NCBI RefSeq assembly: GCF_014649855.1
Contig: NZ_BMTV01000010.1
Coordinates: 1-64,000 of the forward strand
Source of the DNA: Streptomyces roseolus
Lineage (GTDB): Bacteria; Actinomycetota; Actinomycetes; Streptomycetales; Streptomycetaceae
DNA: 64,000 bases
Direction of reading: 5' to 3'
This document shows positions 60,882 to 64,000 of this stretch, in pieces (the stretch's first letter is position 1; each line of letters begins with the position of its first letter). Made by a program: the position numbers and the translations under genes. Below the pieces are notes generated by a model. It was not told the DNA's origin, ran no database searches, and saw only the letters and a program-made list of their open reading frames with translations.

Positions 60882-61187
60882 TCAATTGGCCCGTGTGTCG
60901 GGCACCGTGACGCGGGCGGCCCGCCGCTCGCCGTCCAACACCCGCAGCGCGCAGGCCAATGTCGTGGCGTGCACCTCGCTCTCGCCCCGCAGGTGCATGA
61001 GCGCCAGGGCCTCGCGCAGCGCCTCCGCCCGCCCGACCAGCGCCTGTGCGGCCCGCAGGGCCCCATAAGTATGCGAACCCCTGGATGGATTGATCTTTCC
61101 CAGGAGGTCGACGACTTCGAGGTACGCGTCGATCAACTGCCCCTCGGCGCGCGTCAGCGCGGGCAGCGGCGGAAGCTCCGGCACCAT
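60882..61187 (-). CDS. Small hypothetical protein downstream of the ClpP paralogue
   Basis: A 101-aa helical protein (start MVPELPPLPALTRAEGQL, then LIDAYLEVVDLLGKINPSRGSH, ARAEALREALALMH-like helix). It starts 7 bp after the clpP-like stop on the same strand, so the two form an operon and may interact. No motif recognised. Absence of a signal peptide points to the cytoplasm. Confidence 0.7.
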   Translation of the reverse strand: MVPELPPLPALTRAEGQLIDAYLEVVDLLGKINPSRGSHTYGALRAAQALVGRAEALREALALMHLRGESEVHATTLACALRVLDGERRAARVTVPDTRAN

Positions 61188-61194
61188 CGTGGCC

Positions 61195-61821
61195 TCACCA
61201 CGCCGCCGGCGCGCCGGAACCGGCCCGGCGCGTGCCGACGACGGTGTCGACCAGGCCGTACGCGAGCGCCGCCGGCGCGTCCAGGACGGTCAGGCGCTCG
61301 GTGTCGGCGGCGACCTCGTCCGCCTCCCGCCCGGTGTGCGCGGAGAGGAGCTCCGTCATCACGCCGCGCAGCCGGAGCAGTTCGCGCGCCTGGAGGTCCA
61401 GGTCGGAGAGCTGCCCGGCGAACGGCTCGTCGAGGACCGGCTGGCGCAGGGTCACCCGGGCTCCGGGCAGCATCATGCGCTTGCCGGGCGCGCCCGCGGC
61501 GAGCAGGACCGCCGCCGTGGAACCGGCCTGGCCGAGGCAGGTGGTCTCCACGTCGCTCACCAGGCCGCGCATGGTGTCGTGGATCGCGGTCATCGCGGTG
61601 ACCGAGCCGCCGGGGGAGTTGAGGTAGAGCGCGATGTCCCGCCCCGGATCCGCGTGGTCCAGGTGGAGGAGCTGGGCGATCACGTCGCTCGCGGCGACGT
61701 CGTCGACGGCCGTGCCGAGGAAGACGATCCGGTTCTCCAGGAGCTTCGCGTACGGATCGAGGGTCCGGGTGCCGTACGAGGTCCGTTCCGAGAACTCCGG
61801 CAGTACGTGACGTGCCTCCAT
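61195..61821 (-). CDS. ClpP-family protein lacking two catalytic residues (ClpP5/ClpR-like)
   Basis: A 208-aa ClpP-fold protein. The nucleophile region [14 protein letters not shown] keeps Ser101. The catalytic His normally in HQP is Arg126 (VTLRQP). The catalytic Asp normally in DTERD is Leu177 (DTERLTVLD). Two of three triad residues are therefore missing, so it is probably not a protease but a structural or regulatory ring subunit, like ClpR. GGAGG is 5 bases before ATG at 61821. In S. coelicolor a fifth ClpP homologue also lies beside the urease genes. It is divergent from a Phd/YefM antitoxin. Confidence 0.88.
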   Translation of the reverse strand: MEARHVLPEFSERTSYGTRTLDPYAKLLENRIVFLGTAVDDVAASDVIAQLLHLDHADPGRDIALYLNSPGGSVTAMTAIHDTMRGLVSDVETTCLGQAGSTAAVLLAAGAPGKRMMLPGARVTLRQPVLDEPFAGQLSDLDLQARELLRLRGVMTELLSAHTGREADEVAADTERLTVLDAPAALAYGLVDTVVGTRRAGSGAPAAW

Positions 61822-61842
61822 GGGGCCTCCTTCTGTCAAAAA

Positions 61843-61868
61843 TGTACAGGACGTACAGGCCGTAAGAT
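61843..61868. promoter_or_regulatory. TGTACA-type antitoxin operator and -10 box between clpP-like and phd-like genes
   Basis: TGTACA (61843-61848) and CGTACA (61852-61857), each followed by GG, lie 9 bp apart. TGTACA is the core site recognised by YefM. TAAGAT (61863-61868) is a -10 box 7 bases before the antitoxin ATG. The operator also faces the clpP-like start, so the antitoxin could repress both. Confidence 0.6.
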
Positions 61869-61875
61869 GAGGAGC

Positions 61876-62175
61876 ATGACCTACGAGATCCCGGTGACGC
61901 AAGCGCGGGCGGAGCTCGCCGACCTCATCAACCGCGTCGTGTACGGCGACGAGCGCGTGGTCGTGACCCGGCACGGGAAGCCGCTCGTCGCCCTGGTCTC
62001 CGCCGCCGACCTGGAACGACTCGAGAAACTGGAGGCCGAGGCGCGGGACGCCGCCGAGGAGCCGGTGATCCGTTCCGTCTCCGGGACCGGGCTCGTCGGC
62101 GGTCCCGGTTCCGCCACCGGTGAACAGCGCCGCTTCGGCATCGCCGCCCACCACCGCGACCCCGGCGCCGGCTGA
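61876..62175 (+). CDS. Phd/YefM-family antitoxin, orphan
   Basis: A 99-aa protein. The Phd/YefM DNA-binding domain is [52 protein letters not shown]. The C-terminal 45 residues, normally the toxin-binding tail, are disordered-looking. No RelE/Doc/YoeB toxin gene is next to it; the neighbours are the divergent ClpP-like gene and urease. It may be a stand-alone repressor. The message is probably leaderless. Confidence 0.85.
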   Translation: MTYEIPVTQARAELADLINRVVYGDERVVVTRHGKPLVALVSAADLERLEKLEAEARDAAEEPVIRSVSGTGLVGGPGSATGEQRRFGIAAHHRDPGAG

Positions 62176-62203
62176 CGCGACCGGACGCGCCGCCGCACGG
62201 TCC

Positions 62204-62248
62204 GTCCGGCCGTCCGGCCGTCCGGCCGTCCGGCCGTCCGGCCGTCCG
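62204..62248. repeat. Five and a half tandem copies of an 8-bp repeat
   Basis: GTCCGGCC is repeated perfectly five times (62204-62243) plus GTCCG. One further copy lies at 62312-62319. The tract sits between the antitoxin and the urease operon and could vary in copy number. It contains GGCCG, so hairpin or slippage structures are possible. Confidence 0.9.
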
Positions 62249-62414
62249 ACGATCATGAAATCGCAAAGCAGGAGTTAACGCGCCGGAAAAACTTCCGCCC
62301 TAACGTGCAATGTCCGGCCGTCCACCGCATCTCCGCCGTTCAACAGCGTGTTGACGGTCGGTAGGGTCCGCAGCTGTCCGGGTGCGGCCCGGTGGACGAC
62401 TGTGAGGTGGAAGA
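62249..62414 (+). promoter_or_regulatory. Urease operon upstream region
   Basis: A locally AT-rich stretch. TTCAAC (62339-62344) and TAGGGT (62362-62367) with 17-bp spacing are the likely promoter. TTAAC-N6-GAAAA (62275-62290) resembles a GlnR half-pair (GTnAC-N6-GAAAC), and CGGAA-AAAC-TTCCG (62284-62297) is an inverted repeat. Nitrogen control by GlnR is known for urease genes in Streptomyces; the site here is a weak match. Confidence 0.4.
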
Positions 62415-62717
<303 letters not shown>

Positions 62718-62729
62718 CGGGGGCCGCCG

Positions 62730-63149
62730 ATGATCCCCGGAGAGATCCTCCACGCGGACGGGCCCGTACCCCTCAACGAGGGCCGCCCCGTCACCCGCCT
62801 CACCGTCCTCAACGCCGCCGACCGGCCCGTCCAGGTCGGCTCCCACTACCACTTCGCCGAGGTCAACCCCGGTCTCGACTTCGACCGGACGGCCGCGCGC
62901 GGTCTGCGCCTGCACATCGCCGCCGGCACCGCCGTGCGCTTCGAGCCCGGCATCCCCGTCGAGGTCGAACTCGTGCCGATCGCCGGCCGCCGGATCGTCC
63001 CCGGCCTGCGCGGCGAGACGGCCGGGCCCCTGGACGCGCCGACCGCGCCCGGCCCCCTGGACGCGCCGACCGCGCCCGGCCCCCTGGACGCGACGACCAC
63101 GGCCGGCCCCTCGGGCGCCGCGGTCCCGAACGGAGACCCCCGTGCCTGA
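62730..63149 (+). CDS. ureB: Urease subunit beta with a repetitive C-terminal tail
   Basis: A 139-aa subunit. The core ([46 protein letters not shown]) is standard and ends near residue 95. The tail consists of three 9-residue repeats (GPLDAPTAP twice, GPLDATTTA once) and a short end. The stop overlaps the ureC start by 8 bases (GTGCCTGA). The tail is absent from most UreB proteins and is probably disordered. Confidence 0.96.
   Translation: MIPGEILHADGPVPLNEGRPVTRLTVLNAADRPVQVGSHYHFAEVNPGLDFDRTAARGLRLHIAAGTAVRFEPGIPVEVELVPIAGRRIVPGLRGETAGPLDAPTAPGPLDAPTAPGPLDATTTAGPSGAAVPNGDPRA
63024..63104 (+). repeat. Three 27-bp tandem repeats inside ureB
   Basis: Copies at 63024-63050, 63051-63077 and 63078-63104 encode the 9-residue repeats of the UreB tail. 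The first two are nearly identical in DNA (one base differs), pointing to recent duplication; the third has diverged. Confidence 0.9.
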
Positions 63150-64000
63150 CCTCCACCGCGCCGTCTACGCCGACCTGTTCGGCCCCACCACCGGCGACCG
63201 CGTCCGGCTCGCCGACACCGACCTCCTCGTCGAGATCGAGGAGGACCGCTGCGGCGGACCCGGCCGGGCCGGCGAGGAAGCCGTCTTCGGCGGGGGCAAG
63301 GTCATCCGCGAGTCCATGGGCCAGGCCCGCACCACCCGCGCCGAGGGCGCCCCCGACACCGTGATCACCGGCGCGGTCGTCATCGACCACTGGGGGATCG
63401 TCAAGGCCGACATCGGCGTCCGCGACGGCCGGATCACCGCCCTCGGCAAGGCCGGCAACCCCGACACCATGGACGGCGTCCACCCCGCCCTCGTCATCGG
63501 CCCCGAGACCGAGGTGATCGTCGGCAACGGCCGGATCGTCACCGCGGGCGGAGTCGACACCCACATCCACTTCATCTCGCCCACCGTCGTCGAGCAGGCC
63601 CTCGCCACCGGCATCACCACCCTCGTCGGAGGCGGCACCGGCCCCGCCGAGGGCACCAAGGCCACCACGGTCACCCCCGGCCCCTGGCACACGGCCCGGA
63701 TGTTCGAGGCCCTCGACACCTTCCCCGTCAACATCGGCCTCCTCGGCAAGGGCAACACCGTGTCCCGCGAGGCGATGCACTCCCAGCTGCGCGGCGGCGC
63801 CCTCGGCTTCAAGATCCACGAGGACTGGGGGGCCACCCCCGCGGTCATCGACGCCTGCCTCGGGGTCTGCGAGGAGACCGGCGTCCAGCTGGCCATCCAC
63901 ACCGACACCCTCAACGAGGCCGGCTTCGTCGGCGACACCCTCGCCGCCATCGCGGGCCGGACCATCCACGCGTACCACACCGAGGGAGCGGGCGGCGGGC
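63142..64000 (+). CDS. ureC: Urease subunit alpha, 5' part (runs off the window)
   Basis: The first 286 residues of UreC, the catalytic nickel subunit that hydrolyses urea. It starts with GTG overlapping ureB. Nickel ligands His141 and His143 lie in THIHF, and the Lys to be carbamylated is Lys224 in [21 protein letters not shown] carries another ligand. The full protein would be about 570 aa, so roughly half is present. UreFGD accessory genes are expected further right. Confidence 0.96.
   Translation, partial: MPDLHRAVYADLFGPTTGDRVRLADTDLLVEIEEDRCGGPGRAGEEAVFGGGKVIRESMGQARTTRAEGAPDTVITGAVVIDHWGIVKADIGVRDGRITALGKAGNPDTMDGVHPALVIGPETEVIVGNGRIVTAGGVDTHIHFISPTVVEQALATGITTLVGGGTGPAEGTKATTVTPGPWHTARMFEALDTFPVNIGLLGKGNTVSREAMHSQLRGGALGFKIHEDWGATPAVIDACLGVCEETGVQLAIHTDTLNEAGFVGDTLAAIAGRTIHAYHTEGAGGG

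Noticed and set aside
62204..62248. Octamer tract as a CRISPR or coding repeat
   Set aside because: 8-bp units without spacers; antisense translations are simple [12 protein letters not shown] repeats.

Overview
The window is a chromosomal segment of a high-GC actinomycete, almost certainly a Streptomyces. The evidence is the very high GC content with strong third-position GC, frequent GTG/TTG starts, many apparently leaderless genes, Tat and lipoprotein export signals, and a gene set familiar from Streptomyces core chromosomes. No insertion sequence, integrase, prophage, CRISPR array, complete tRNA or rRNA was found. About 65 genes are packed on both strands, with several convergent pairs overlapping at their 3' ends.

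Layout, left to right. 1-9.2 kb: secreted GH51 arabinofuranosidase, HipA-like kinase overlapping a DUF3037 gene, two SDR oxidoreductases in one operon, a family-5 solute-binding lipoprotein, and uracil-DNA glycosylase. 9.2-16 kb: lipoprotein, DinB-like protein, a TetR repressor divergent from an FAD monooxygenase with twin palindromic operators between them, a Gfo/Idh oxidoreductase, a Lnt-like apolipoprotein N-acyltransferase, an NTF2-like protein and a flavin reductase-like protein. 16-24 kb: UppP, two DedA/VTT-type membrane proteins, a chimeric gene (AlkD start joined to patatin end), a spermidine-synthase-like methyltransferase, an MFS transporter, a membrane-anchored secreted protein and a thioesterase. 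24-33 kb: gamma-carbonic anhydrase-like and acyltransferase hexapeptide proteins, EamA transporter divergent from an XRE-cupin regulator, a YbaK-like deacylase, a CoA-binding protein, YigZ, then sbcDC preceded by 21-bp tandem repeats. 33-44 kb: two Lrp/AsnC regulators, a DUF885 peptidase-like protein, a methionine gamma-lyase-type enzyme, a membrane-ACT-GNAT protein, PhoD behind a PHO box, and a MocR regulator divergent from an EamA transporter. 44-53 kb: GntR and ROK regulators, a Mug-type glycosylase starting on the purB stop codon, GDSL hydrolase, a maleylpyruvate isomerase-like protein, and paired CNNM/CBS membrane proteins. 53-60 kb: the biotin genes bioD, bioA, bioB and divergent bioF. 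60-64 kb: an NlpC/P60 peptidase under a c-di-AMP riboswitch, a ClpP paralogue lacking two catalytic residues beside a lone Phd/YefM antitoxin, and the start of the urease operon ureABC, which runs off the right end.

Functional links readable from the sequence: biotin synthesis (bioF // bioB-bioA-bioD), urea hydrolysis (ureABC), DNA repair (ung, mug, sbcDC), cell-envelope maintenance (UppP, Lnt-like, NlpC/P60), and phosphate scavenging (PhoD under PhoP-type control). Regulatory DNA is unusually legible: a c-di-AMP riboswitch, a PHO box, a DasR-like dre element, two near-identical TetR operators and a TGTACA antitoxin operator. The most unusual items are the AlkD-patatin chimera, the catalytically defective ClpP next to an orphan antitoxin, the HipA-DUF3037 pair without HipB, and the membrane-ACT-GNAT architecture.
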